NCBI RefSeq assembly: GCF_002846415.1
Contig: NZ_PJMX01000001.1
Coordinates: 1,054,001 to 1,118,000 of the forward strand
DNA from: Streptomyces sp. TLI_146
Lineage (GTDB): Bacteria > Actinomycetota > Actinomycetes > Streptomycetales > Streptomycetaceae
Reading direction: 5' to 3'
DNA length: 64,000 nt
Part shown: piece after piece, positions 35,558 through 44,500 of the stretch
Numbering within the stretch: the first letter of the stretch is position 1
Layout of the letters: each line of letters begins with the position of its first letter
The notes under the pieces: generated by a model
What the model was told of the DNA's origin: nothing
The model's input: only the letters and a program-made list of their open reading frames with translations
Database searches by the model: none
Made by a program: the position numbers and the translations under genes

Positions 35558-36595
35558 ATGCGCCTGGTCACGTTCGTGAAGAAGAACCAGAGGAAGAACC
35601 AGACGGAACAGCCGCAACCGAAGGAGCAACCGGGCCCGGGGTCCGTCGGGGTGCTGCTGGACGGGGACACGACCGTCCTCGACCTCGCCGCCGCCGCTCC
35701 CGGAGAGGCGGCCTTCGCCTCCATGCTCGCCCTGATCGAGTCCGGTGACGAAGGGCTCCGAAGGGCGCGGGAGCTCTGCCAACTCCGTCACGGGCCCGCC
35801 GTGTTGGCCATGGAGGACATCGCGCTGCGGGCACCCTTGCCGCGCCCGGCCCGGCTGCGCGACTGCGGCCTTTTCATCGCCCATCTGGAGTCGGGGCTCA
35901 GGGAGTTGGCCCGGCGCCAGTCGGCCCGCGCCGAGGACCCCGACGCCGAGTTCCAACGGCTCATGGCCAGTGGCCGGTTCGACCTCAATCCGCTCTTCCG
36001 CGAGCGGGTCATGTACTACACCGCCGACCATCTGTCGGTGAGCGGGCCCGAGGACGTGATCACCGCGCCCACCGGGGCGAAAGAGCTCGACTTCGAGCTG
36101 GAGTTCGCCGCCGTGGTGGGCCGGACCGGCCGCGAGGTGAAGCCCGGCGCGGCCCACGAGCACATCTTCGGCTACACCGTGTTCAACGACTGGAGCGCCC
36201 GCGACCTCCAGATGCAGCTGATGCCGGCGGGCGTGGGCCCCTGCGAGGGCAAGGACTTCGCCGGGTCCAACACGCTCGGGCCCTGCATCGTCACCCGCGA
36301 CGAGCTCACCGACCCGTACGCGCTCACCATGACCGCCCGGGTCAACGGCCAGGAGTGGTCGCGCGGCGGCACCGACGGCATGCACCACACCTTCGAGGAC
36401 GCGATCGTCCACCTCAGCCGGGACCGGGCGGTGCACCCCGGCGACGTCATCGGCTCCGGCACGGTCCCCACCGGCACCGGGTTCGACCTGGCGCGGTCGC
36501 TCAAGGACGGGGACGTGGTCGAGCTGGAGGTCGAGGGGATCGGCGTCCTGCGCAACACCGTCCATGTGCCCGCGCTCCCCGCGACCGGCTCATGA
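35558..36595 (+). CDS. Fumarylacetoacetate hydrolase-family protein
   Basis: A 345-residue FAH-fold enzyme. The metal site includes ELDFELEFAAVVG and the region GYTVFNDWSARDLQ...KDFAGSNTLGPCIV, typical of acylpyruvate hydrolases and 2-hydroxyhepta-2,4-diene-dioate-type isomerases. A Lys/Asn/Gln-rich stretch (residues ~7-24) interrupts the usual N-terminal strand. GGGAG 6 nt upstream supports ATG 35558 over ATG 35546. It is first in an operon with a thiolase-like protein, an AMP-ligase and a cyclase. It may cleave or rearrange a beta-diketo acid there; the exact substrate is unknown. Confidence 0.87.
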   Translation: MRLVTFVKKNQRKNQTEQPQPKEQPGPGSVGVLLDGDTTVLDLAAAAPGEAAFASMLALIESGDEGLRRARELCQLRHGPAVLAMEDIALRAPLPRPARLRDCGLFIAHLESGLRELARRQSARAEDPDAEFQRLMASGRFDLNPLFRERVMYYTADHLSVSGPEDVITAPTGAKELDFELEFAAVVGRTGREVKPGAAHEHIFGYTVFNDWSARDLQMQLMPAGVGPCEGKDFAGSNTLGPCIVTRDELTDPYALTMTARVNGQEWSRGGTDGMHHTFEDAIVHLSRDRAVHPGDVIGSGTVPTGTGFDLARSLKDGDVVELEVEGIGVLRNTVHVPALPATGS

Positions 36596-37836
36596 CCGAC
36601 GCGTACGTCCTCGCCGTGGGCCGCACCCCGTACGGCAGGTTCCCCGAGCTCAGTGTCGGCGCGCTGGCCCGCGAGGCTGTCGCCCTGTGCCTCGCCGACG
36701 CCGCGGCCGGATCCTCGGTGGTCGACGGGGTGTTCTTCTCCAATGCCACTCAAGGAGCCTTGGAACAGCAGCATTTGATACGGGGTCAGGTCGCGCTGCG
36801 CGGCTCCGCCCTCGAAGGTGTACCGGTCTTCAACATCGAGAACGCCTGCGCCAGTGGAGCCACGGCCTTCCACCTCGCCGCCACCGCCGTACGGGCCGGC
36901 GAGATGGACGTCGCCCTCGCGCTCGGCGCCGAGAAGATGTACGGGGCCGACGAGACGCGCACCACCGAGGCCTTCCACGGCGGACTGGACGTCGCCCGCT
37001 GGGAGGCCGAGCTCAAGGCGCTGCGGGAGGCCGCCGGGGCCGAGACCGCGCCGCCCGGTCGGCGTTCGGTGTTCATGGACGTCTACGCAGCGCTCGCCGC
37101 CCACTACCGGCGCCGCTTCCCCGACTGCACACCCCGTCGGCTCGCCGCCGTCACCGCCAAGAACCGGCGGCACGGCTCACTCAACCGCGACGCCGCCCAC
37201 CGCACCCCGCTCACCGTCGACGACGTACTGGCCGCACGCGAGATCGCGGCGCCGCTGACACTCCCCATGTGCGCGCCCATCGGCGACGGCGCGGCGGCCG
37301 CCCTGGTCTGCTCACCTGCGGCGGCGCGCCGGATCGGCGTCCGGCGTGCCGCGCGGATCCGGGCGAGCGTGGTCGCCTCCGGCTCGGGCCGGGCCCTGGA
37401 CGACGAGGAACGGCAGATCACCCGCCGCGCCTGCGCCACCGCCTACGAGCGCGCGGGGATCGCTCCCGCCGACGTGTCGCTCGCGGAGGTCCACGACGCG
37501 ACGGCGATCGGTGAGGTGCTCCAGCTCGAAGCCCTCCGGCTGGTCGGTCCCGGTGAGGGCGCGCTCGCGGCCGAGCGCGGCGAGACGGCGCTCGGCGGGC
37601 GCCTCCCGGTCAACACCTCGGGCGGTCTGGAGTGCAACGGCCATCCCGTCGGGGCCACCGGGATCGGGCAGATCGCCGAACTGACCACGCAGTTGCGCGG
37701 CGAGGCCGGTGCGCGCCAGGTGCCCGGCGCGCGGATCGGGCTCGCCGAGAACGGCGGCGGGTTCCTGGGCTTCGAGGAGGCGGCCGCGGCGGTCGTCGTC
37801 CTGGAAGCGCCGTTACGGGTGGGGAGGCTGCCGTGA
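36592..37836 (+). CDS. Thiolase-like protein (SCP-x/lipid-transfer type)
   Basis: A 414-residue thiolase-fold protein. The nucleophile Cys is in IENACASGATAFHLA and the catalytic His in CNGHPVGATG. The usual C-terminal CxGGG Cys is replaced by ENGGG, as in SCP-x-type thiolases and lipid-transfer proteins, so the reaction may differ from simple thiolysis. A rare TTA codon at 37813-37815 would tie synthesis to the bldA tRNA. It overlaps the FAH stop by ATGA and the ligase start by GTGA. It probably condenses or cleaves acyl-CoA made by the adjacent ligase. Confidence 0.87.
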   Translation: MTDAYVLAVGRTPYGRFPELSVGALAREAVALCLADAAAGSSVVDGVFFSNATQGALEQQHLIRGQVALRGSALEGVPVFNIENACASGATAFHLAATAVRAGEMDVALALGAEKMYGADETRTTEAFHGGLDVARWEAELKALREAAGAETAPPGRRSVFMDVYAALAAHYRRRFPDCTPRRLAAVTAKNRRHGSLNRDAAHRTPLTVDDVLAAREIAAPLTLPMCAPIGDGAAAALVCSPAAARRIGVRRAARIRASVVASGSGRALDDEERQITRRACATAYERAGIAPADVSLAEVHDATAIGEVLQLEALRLVGPGEGALAAERGETALGGRLPVNTSGGLECNGHPVGATGIGQIAELTTQLRGEAGARQVPGARIGLAENGGGFLGFEEAAAAVVVLEAPLRVGRLP

Positions 37837-39410
37837 ACCAGGCCCTGGAACCGACGTCCACTGCCCCGGCGAACATCGCGGATCTGCTGCACCGGGCGGC
37901 CGCCGCGACCCCGGACGCGCCCGCGGTGTGCGAGGGCGCGACCGTACTGCGCAACTACCGTCGGCTGGCCGAGCGGGCGCGGGCGATCGGGGCCGCGCTG
38001 GTGGGCGACTACGGTCTGCTTCCCGGCGACCGGGTCGCACTGGCGATGCGCAACACTCCGTACTATCCGGAGATCCTGTTCGGTATCTGGTGGGCCGGGC
38101 TGGTGGCGACGCCCATGAACGCGCGGCTGCACCCCAAGGAGTTCGCCCAGCAGATCGAGGACTGCGCGGCCCGGCTGTGCGTCGCCACGGACGAGCTGGC
38201 CGGTGCGCTGCGCGAACACGGCCTGGGGAGGACGGTGTTGGCCGAGGCCGGTGAGCTGGCGCGTACGGCGCCGCCTGACGGGTCCGGGCCTCCGGCGTCC
38301 GTGCGCCCCGACGATCCGGCGTGGCTGTTCTACACGAGCGGCACGACCGGCCAGCCCAAGGGCGCGACGCTCACCCACCGCAATGTGCTGGCGGCGACCG
38401 AGAGCGCGCTCGTCGACATCGGCCCGGGCCTGGACGCGGCCCTGCTCCACCTGGCGCCGCTGTCGCACGCGGGCGGTCTCTTCGGTCTGGCCGCCGTCGC
38501 CCGCTCCCGTCCGCAGGTGTTCCTGCGGGGCAGTGGGGTGGACGCGCCGGGCCTGGGCGAGTCGCTGCGCGCCTTCGGGCCCGCGGTGTTCTTCGCGGTG
38601 CCGACCATCCTGCGCCGGCTGCTGGACCCGGCGCTGCTGCCGGACGAGCTGGTCGGCCAGGTCCACCACATCCTCTACGGCGGCGCCCCGATGTACGCCG
38701 AGGACCTTCGGCGGGTCATCGCCCGCTTCGGGCCCGAACGGCTGTGGCAGGGGTACGGCCAGGGCGAGTCCCCCGCCACGATCACCCATCTGCGGCCCGG
38801 GGACCACCGGGGCGACGACGCCGAGGCGCTCGGGCGCCGGCTGGCGAGCGTCGGCCGCGCGCGCACCGGCGTCGAGGTACGGGTGGTGGACGCGGCGGGG
38901 CGGGAGGTGCCGCCCGGGACCAACGGCGAGGTGGCCGTCCGGGGCGAGACCGTGATGGCGGGCTACTGGAACAACCCCGAGGCCACCGCCCGTACGCTGC
39001 GCGGCGGCTGGCTGCACACCGGCGACCTCGGGCGGTTCGACGCGGACGGCTTCCTCACCCTCGTCGACCGGGCCAAGGACCTGATCATCGCCGGGGGTTC
39101 CAACATCTATCCGCGCGAGGTGGAGGAGGCACTCCTGCGCCATCCCGCGGTCGCCGAGACGGCCGTGGTGGGGGCGCCGGACCCGGAGTGGGGCGAACTG
39201 CCCGTCGCCTTCGTCGTCCTCGCCCCCGGCCGTACGGCGACGGCCGACGAGCTCGACCGCCACTGCCTCGCGCACATCGCGCGGTTCAAGCGGCCGCGCG
39301 GTTTCCGCTTCGTGGCCGCCCTGCCCAAGAACTCCTACGGAAAGGTCCTCAAGACCGAACTCAGGGGACTGATCGCCGGATCCCCGGACGCCGAACACGG
39401 AAGAGGCTGA
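37833..39410 (+). CDS. Acyl-CoA synthetase / AMP-dependent ligase
   Basis: A 525-residue ANL-superfamily enzyme. The phosphate-binding loop is LFYTSGTTGQPKGATLTH, the A5-type motif is YGQGESP, the hinge region is GWLHTGDLGRFDADGFLTLVDRAKDLIIAGGSNIYPREVE, and the catalytic Lys is in PKNSYGKVLK. It activates a carboxylic acid with ATP and transfers it to CoA. GTG 37833 overlaps the thiolase stop. In this operon it would make the CoA thioester handled by the thiolase-like protein. Confidence 0.92.
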   Translation: MNQALEPTSTAPANIADLLHRAAAATPDAPAVCEGATVLRNYRRLAERARAIGAALVGDYGLLPGDRVALAMRNTPYYPEILFGIWWAGLVATPMNARLHPKEFAQQIEDCAARLCVATDELAGALREHGLGRTVLAEAGELARTAPPDGSGPPASVRPDDPAWLFYTSGTTGQPKGATLTHRNVLAATESALVDIGPGLDAALLHLAPLSHAGGLFGLAAVARSRPQVFLRGSGVDAPGLGESLRAFGPAVFFAVPTILRRLLDPALLPDELVGQVHHILYGGAPMYAEDLRRVIARFGPERLWQGYGQGESPATITHLRPGDHRGDDAEALGRRLASVGRARTGVEVRVVDAAGREVPPGTNGEVAVRGETVMAGYWNNPEATARTLRGGWLHTGDLGRFDADGFLTLVDRAKDLIIAGGSNIYPREVEEALLRHPAVAETAVVGAPDPEWGELPVAFVVLAPGRTATADELDRHCLAHIARFKRPRGFRFVAALPKNSYGKVLKTELRGLIAGSPDAEHGRG

Positions 39411-39416
39411 GCTGAG

Positions 39417-40217
39417 ATGAGCCGCATCGTCGACCTGACCTCCCCGCTCGACCCCCACGACCTCGATCTCGTCCCCCCCGACATGCCCGATCTGGCGCTG
39501 GTGATCGCACCCAAGATCGACTATCACACCCATGACGCCTGGGGCCGTGAGTTCATGGTCGCGTCCTTCGGCTGCGACCCCGACGACCTCCCCGCCCGCG
39601 AGGGACCGGCGGGCGAGGTCATGCACGAGATCAGCACGCACTGCGGTACGCACGTGGACGCGCCCCTGCACAGCGGGCGCCTGTGCGAGGGCCGCCCCTC
39701 GCGCACCATCAGCGACATCGCGCTCGACGAGCTGTACCGCCCGGGCATGGTGCTCGATGTGCGCCCCTGGGCCAGGCCGGGCGAGGCCATCCCCGTCGAG
39801 GCGCTGGAGCAGGCCGTCAAGGCCAACGGGCGGGACATCCAGGACGGCGACGCCATCCTGATCCGCACCGGCCAGGAGCGCTACCGCCTGGGCGAGCCGG
39901 AGTACTTCGACTACCCCGGCATGTCGGGCGCCGGCACCCGCTATCTCACCGGCAGGGGAGCGACGATCCTGGGCACGGACGCGATCGGCTGGGACCGTCC
40001 GATCCCGAGGATGCGCCAGGCGTTCCAGGAGACCGGTGACGCCGGGCACATCTGGGACGGGCACTACGCGATCCAGGACAAGGAAGCGCTGATCGTCCAG
40101 CAGCTGGTGAACCTGGGCGCGCTCCCGCCGACCGGTTTCATGGTCGGCTTCTTCCCGCTCAAACTCACCGGTACCAGCGCCTCGCCCACCCGGGCCGTCG
40201 CGTTCCTCCCCGAATAG
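39417..40217 (+). CDS. Cyclase-family / kynurenine-formamidase-like hydrolase
   Basis: A 266-residue metal-dependent hydrolase of the KynB/cyclase family. The metal-binding motif HCGTHVDAPLH is at about residues 75-85, and a later GAGTRYL...TDAIGWD segment completes the active site. Family members hydrolyse formamides, open or close lactone-like rings or act on isatin. It starts 6 nt after the ligase stop, is last of the operon, and is followed by a clear terminator. Its likely task is ring opening or hydrolysis in the same pathway. Confidence 0.88.
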   Translation: MSRIVDLTSPLDPHDLDLVPPDMPDLALVIAPKIDYHTHDAWGREFMVASFGCDPDDLPAREGPAGEVMHEISTHCGTHVDAPLHSGRLCEGRPSRTISDIALDELYRPGMVLDVRPWARPGEAIPVEALEQAVKANGRDIQDGDAILIRTGQERYRLGEPEYFDYPGMSGAGTRYLTGRGATILGTDAIGWDRPIPRMRQAFQETGDAGHIWDGHYAIQDKEALIVQQLVNLGALPPTGFMVGFFPLKLTGTSASPTRAVAFLPE

Positions 40218-40224
40218 CGCGACC

Positions 40225-40259
40225 GCGGCCGTGCGGACCACATCCGCACGGCCGCTTTT
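40225..40259 (+). terminator. Terminator of the FAH-thiolase-ligase-cyclase operon
   Basis: A perfect 13-bp stem, GCGGCCGTGCGGA (40225-40237) with its complement (40243-40255), 5-nt loop, then TTTT. The rest of the 40260-40436 gap contains no recognised gene or element. Confidence 0.9.
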
Positions 40260-40436
40260 CCATACCGGTTGACCCGCCGGATTTTCGGACCACGCAAAAA
40301 GCGTCACATCCGAACCCTCTCGCATGACCCCACGAGTGCCCGCCGCTCACCGGCAGCCGGGAATTACCGGGCCCGCGGGGCCGAATGTGGTCCCGGTCAC
40401 CTGGCCGGATGTCAACTCTCCCGCCCCGGTGACGCG

Positions 40437-40465
40437 TTGACTGTGTTCCGCTACGAACTGTAGCG
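40437..40465 (+). promoter_or_regulatory. Promoter with overlapping palindrome upstream of the PKS regulator
   Basis: TTGACT (40437-40442) and TGTAGC (40459-40464) are spaced by 16 nt. The inverted repeat CGCTAC-GAACT-GTAGCG (40449-40465) covers the -10 element, suggesting repression at this site. ATG 40620 is about 150 nt downstream, so a long leader or a second promoter is possible. Confidence 0.45.
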
Positions 40466-40619
40466 TTACTTATCGGTAGGGTAGTGAACGCAGAAAGGCG
40501 TGAGTTTCCAGGGCACGAAAGAGTGGGCTCCGCGCATCACTGCCCGGCTTTTCTGTCACACCCTCGACGGTTGCGCGCAGCTGCCTTTCCACAGGAATCA
40601 GCAACTCGATGAGGCGTGC

Positions 40620-41366
40620 ATGAGCAATCCCAACTCCCTTTGCGACGAAGTGCTGTCGCAGATTCGGCCGCTGATCGAATCCGCCGTCAGCGACGTCCGG
40701 ATCCGCGCGCTGGAGGATTCGACTCTCGCCGTCATACGCGACAGAAATGTCGCGGCCACCACACTCGACACCCTGGTGGAACGCGCGGAGTTGTCGGTGA
40801 ACATGCTCGTGCCGCATTCCCCCGACGCGTTGCCGGTGGCGGACACGGCGTTACGGGGCCTGGCCGCACGGCGCCCGGGCGGGGCCCGGGTGCAGATCCT
40901 CGCGGCGCCGGAAGTGGCCGCGGACCAGCGGCTGGCGCGGCTCGGCGGCCTCACCGAGCGCGTCGAGGTCCGGCTGGCCGCCGATGTGCGGCACGCCGCC
41001 GTGGTGGTGGACGGGCAGGTGGCGCTGGTGCGCTCGCCCGGTGCGGTCACGGCCGGCGCCGAGGCCTCCGTCGTCCGGGCGCCCGGCGTGGTGAAGGCCC
41101 TCGACGACATCATGATGACCGCGTGGCACCGGGCCGCCCCGCTGGTGAAGTACCAACAGCTCCAGGAATACCTCAGCGGGGACTGCGGGGCGCGAATCCT
41201 GCACCTGCTCGGCGACGGCTGCACGGACGAGGCGGCGGCCCGCGAACTCGACATGTCCGTACGGACCTATCGCAGAAGAGTCGCCGACATCATGCGACTC
41301 CTCGGCGCGCGCTCACGATTCCAGGCCGGGGTCCATGCATCCAGCATGGGGTTGTTACAGCCGTAA
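40620..41366 (+). CDS. LuxR/TrmB-like pathway regulator with two TTA codons
   Basis: A 248-residue regulator. The N-terminal ~185 residues form a sensor domain without recognised ligand motif; the C-terminal 60 residues are a LuxR-type HTH (ILHLLGDGCTDEAAARELDMSVRTYRRRVADIMRLLGARSRFQAG). TTA codons occur at 40851-40853 and 41355-41357, so full translation needs the bldA tRNA-Leu, a common developmental control of Streptomyces antibiotic regulators. GAGG 5 nt upstream supports ATG 40620. It directly precedes the second PKS gene on the same strand and is the probable activator of that cluster. Confidence 0.82.
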   Translation: MSNPNSLCDEVLSQIRPLIESAVSDVRIRALEDSTLAVIRDRNVAATTLDTLVERAELSVNMLVPHSPDALPVADTALRGLAARRPGGARVQILAAPEVAADQRLARLGGLTERVEVRLAADVRHAAVVVDGQVALVRSPGAVTAGAEASVVRAPGVVKALDDIMMTAWHRAAPLVKYQQLQEYLSGDCGARILHLLGDGCTDEAAARELDMSVRTYRRRVADIMRLLGARSRFQAGVHASSMGLLQP

Positions 41367-41553
41367 GTCACAGACGTATCAGGAAGTGCCTGTGCAGGCA
41401 GCAACATGTCAGGCCGAACAGGAAATCGCCGCAGCGAATGGCAATTTGCTGACCTGCCGTTGAACAGAGCCGCCCTTTCTGGCGAGACTCGAAGTCGAGC
41501 CCGCGCAGCCGACTGCCGCGCGGCCTTCCCGAATTAAGGAAGTCACGTACACC

Positions 41554-44500
41554 ATGGGTGAAGAAACCCCGGTGCGGCCCGCACCGATCGCGATCGTCGG
41601 AATGGCCTGCCGGGTTCCCGGCGCCGACGGGCCGGACGCTTTCTGGCAGCTCCTGATGGACGAGGTCTGCTCGGTCGAGGACGTCCCGCCGACCCGGTTC
41701 GGGCGGCCGTACGAGATTCCCGGGGCGCGCGTGCGGTCGGGGCTCCTGGAGGACGTGGACCGCTTCGACGCGGAGCACTTCGGGATCTCCCCGAGGGAGG
41801 CGGCGGGCATGGACCCGCAGCAGCGCCTCTTCATGGAGACCGTCTGGGAGGCCCTGGAGGACGCGGGCCAGGACCCCGCGCGGCTCGCGGGGACCCGCAC
41901 CGGTGTCTACGTGGGCACCACCAACGTCCACTACTGGGACCTCCAGCAGAGCGTCGACTTCCCCGACATCCACGCCTCGCTCGGCGCGGGCTCGCGCTCC
42001 ACCACGACCGGCCGGGTCTCCTTCGCCCTCGGTATCACCGGGCCCGGGCTCTCCGTGGACACCGCCTGCTCCTCCTCGCTGACCGCCATCGCGCTCGCCT
42101 GCCAGAGCCTGCGGGCGGGCGAGTCCACGCTGGCCATCGCGGGCGGTTCGCAGCTGCTGCTCGCCAACACCGAGAACCACGGCTTCGTCGACGCGGGCGT
42201 GTTCGGGACCGACTGCCGCTTCGGCGACGCCTCCGCCGACGGCTTCGTCTTCAGCGAGGGCGTCGGCGTGGTCCTGCTCAAGCCGCTCGACCGGGCCGTC
42301 GCCGACGGTGACCCGATCCGGGCCGTCATCCGCGGCTGGGGCATGAACAACGACGGCGCGGGCAGCGACACGATGATCAACCCCGCGCTGAGCGGCCAGC
42401 GGCAGATGCTCCAGCTCGCCTACGAGCACGCTGGGATCCCCGTGTCCGACGTCGACTACATCGAGACCCACGGCACCGGCACCCGCGCGGGCGACCCGGT
42501 CGAACTCGGCGCCATCGCCGCCGTCCTGGGCGGGCGCGACAAGGACCGGCCGCCGCTGCTCGTCGGCTCCGTGAAGAGCAACATCGGCCACACCGGCTCC
42601 GCCGCGGGCGTGCTCGGGCTGATCAAGACCGTACTGGCCCTCCAGCACCGCACCGCCCCGCGCAGCCTCCACGTCACCGAGCGCACCCCGGCGATCGACT
42701 GGGACGCCACGGGCCTGGACATCCCGCACCGCTCGGCCGTACCGCTCGAAGCGGAGGGGCGGCCGCTCACCGCCGGTGTGAGCGGGTTCGGCGTCTCCGG
42801 CACCAACGTGCACCTCGTGGTCACCGAAGCCGATGCCGAAACCTCGTCCCACCGCACCGGGAACCGCCCGCCCGCGTCCCCCGAGAGCGGCACCACGCAC
42901 ATCCTTCCCCTCTCGGCCGCCTCACCCCAGGCCCTGCGCCAGCGGCTCCAGGACATGGTCCACCACCTCTCCCCCGGTGGCGCCGGACGCGGCGCCGCGA
43001 TCGCGGACATCTGCCACACCGCCGCGACCCGCCGCGCCCACTACGACTGCCGCGTCACCGTCGTCGGCGACAGCCACGACGCCCTGGCCGAGCGGCTGCG
43101 GGACGTACTGGCCGAGGACGGCGTCAGGCCCTATGCGGGCCGCCCGCAGGTCGCGTTCGTATTCTCCGGCCACGGCTCGCAGTGGATCGGGATGGCGCGT
43201 GAACTGATGGACACCTCAACGGCGTTCAGCGCGGCGCTGATCCGCTGCGACGACGTCGTACGCAACGAGACCGGCTGGTCCGTCATCGACCGGCTCACCG
43301 ACGGCAGCGACCTGGTGGGCGAGACCGTCGCCGTCGTACATCCGGTGCTCTGGGCGGTCCAGGTCTCCCTCGCCGAGACCTGGCGGGCCTGGGGCGTCGA
43401 GCCGGACGTGGTCATCGGGCACAGCATGGGCGAATCGGCGGCCGCCTGCGTGGCAGGCGCCCTGAGCCTGGCCGACGCGGCGGCCGTGGTCTGCCGTCGC
43501 GCCCGGCTGATCCGCGACCGCGTCGCCGGTCGCGGCACCATGTCGGTGGCCGCGCTGCCCGCCGCCGACGCGGAAGCGCTCATCGCGGAGCTCGCGGTGA
43601 ACGTGTCGGTCGCGGCCAGCAACGGCCCGCGCACCACGGTGCTCGCCGGCGAGATCGAGGGCATCGAGAAGATCAAGGCCGAACTGGACGCCCGCGACGT
43701 GTTCTGCCGCGTCATGAAGGCCGAAGCCGCTTCTCACTGCGCCCAGATGGACCCGCTGCTCGACGAACTCGGCGCGGAACTACGGGAGATAGCCCCCAGG
43801 GCCGGCCGCATACCGATGCGCTCCACCGTCACCGGCGAGCTGGAGGACGGCAGCGGGCTCGACGCCTCGTACTGGACCCGCAACATCCGCGGCCGCGTCC
43901 ACTTCCACGAGGCCGTGCTCAGCACCGCCCTGGCCGCCGAGACCGTGTTCATCGAGATCAGCCCGCACCCGATCCTGTCGAGCGCCGTACAGGACTCCCT
44001 CCAGGACGCGGCCCTTCCCGGCACCGCCGTCGGCTCCCTCATCCGCGACGAGCCGGACCGCCAGACCCTGCTGACACAGCTCGGCAGGGTGTACGAGAGC
44101 GGCGCCCGCGTCGACTGGGACGGCCTCTACGGCGGCGGCCGCCTCGTCCCGCTGCCTACCTACCCCTGGCAGCGCGAGAGCTACTGGGTGGAGGACCTCG
44201 AAGCCCTCCCCCAGTCCCACACGTTCCCCCTGGCCGCGTCGGACTCACCGTTCCTCGCGGACGCCCCGGCACACGGCCCCGCCCTGCTGCACGGCCCGGC
44301 GTTCGCCGAAGCCGCCCGGGTCGCGGCCGCCAGGACCGCCCGGACCGACGCGGTGCTGCTCACCGACGTGACCGTCGAGGACGCCCTCGCGGTGCACCCC
44401 GGGTCCGCCCCCGCGCTGCGCGTCACCCTCACCCCCGGGGAGACGGACGGCAGTTGGGGCTTCTCGGTCACCGGGGGGCGGGACGGCCGGGAGAACGAGC

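Noticed and set aside
37443..40325. A 960-codon open frame on the minus strand opposite the thiolase, ligase and cyclase genes
   Set aside because: Three overlapping recognisable enzymes on the plus strand explain the DNA; the minus frame has no motif and no start context.
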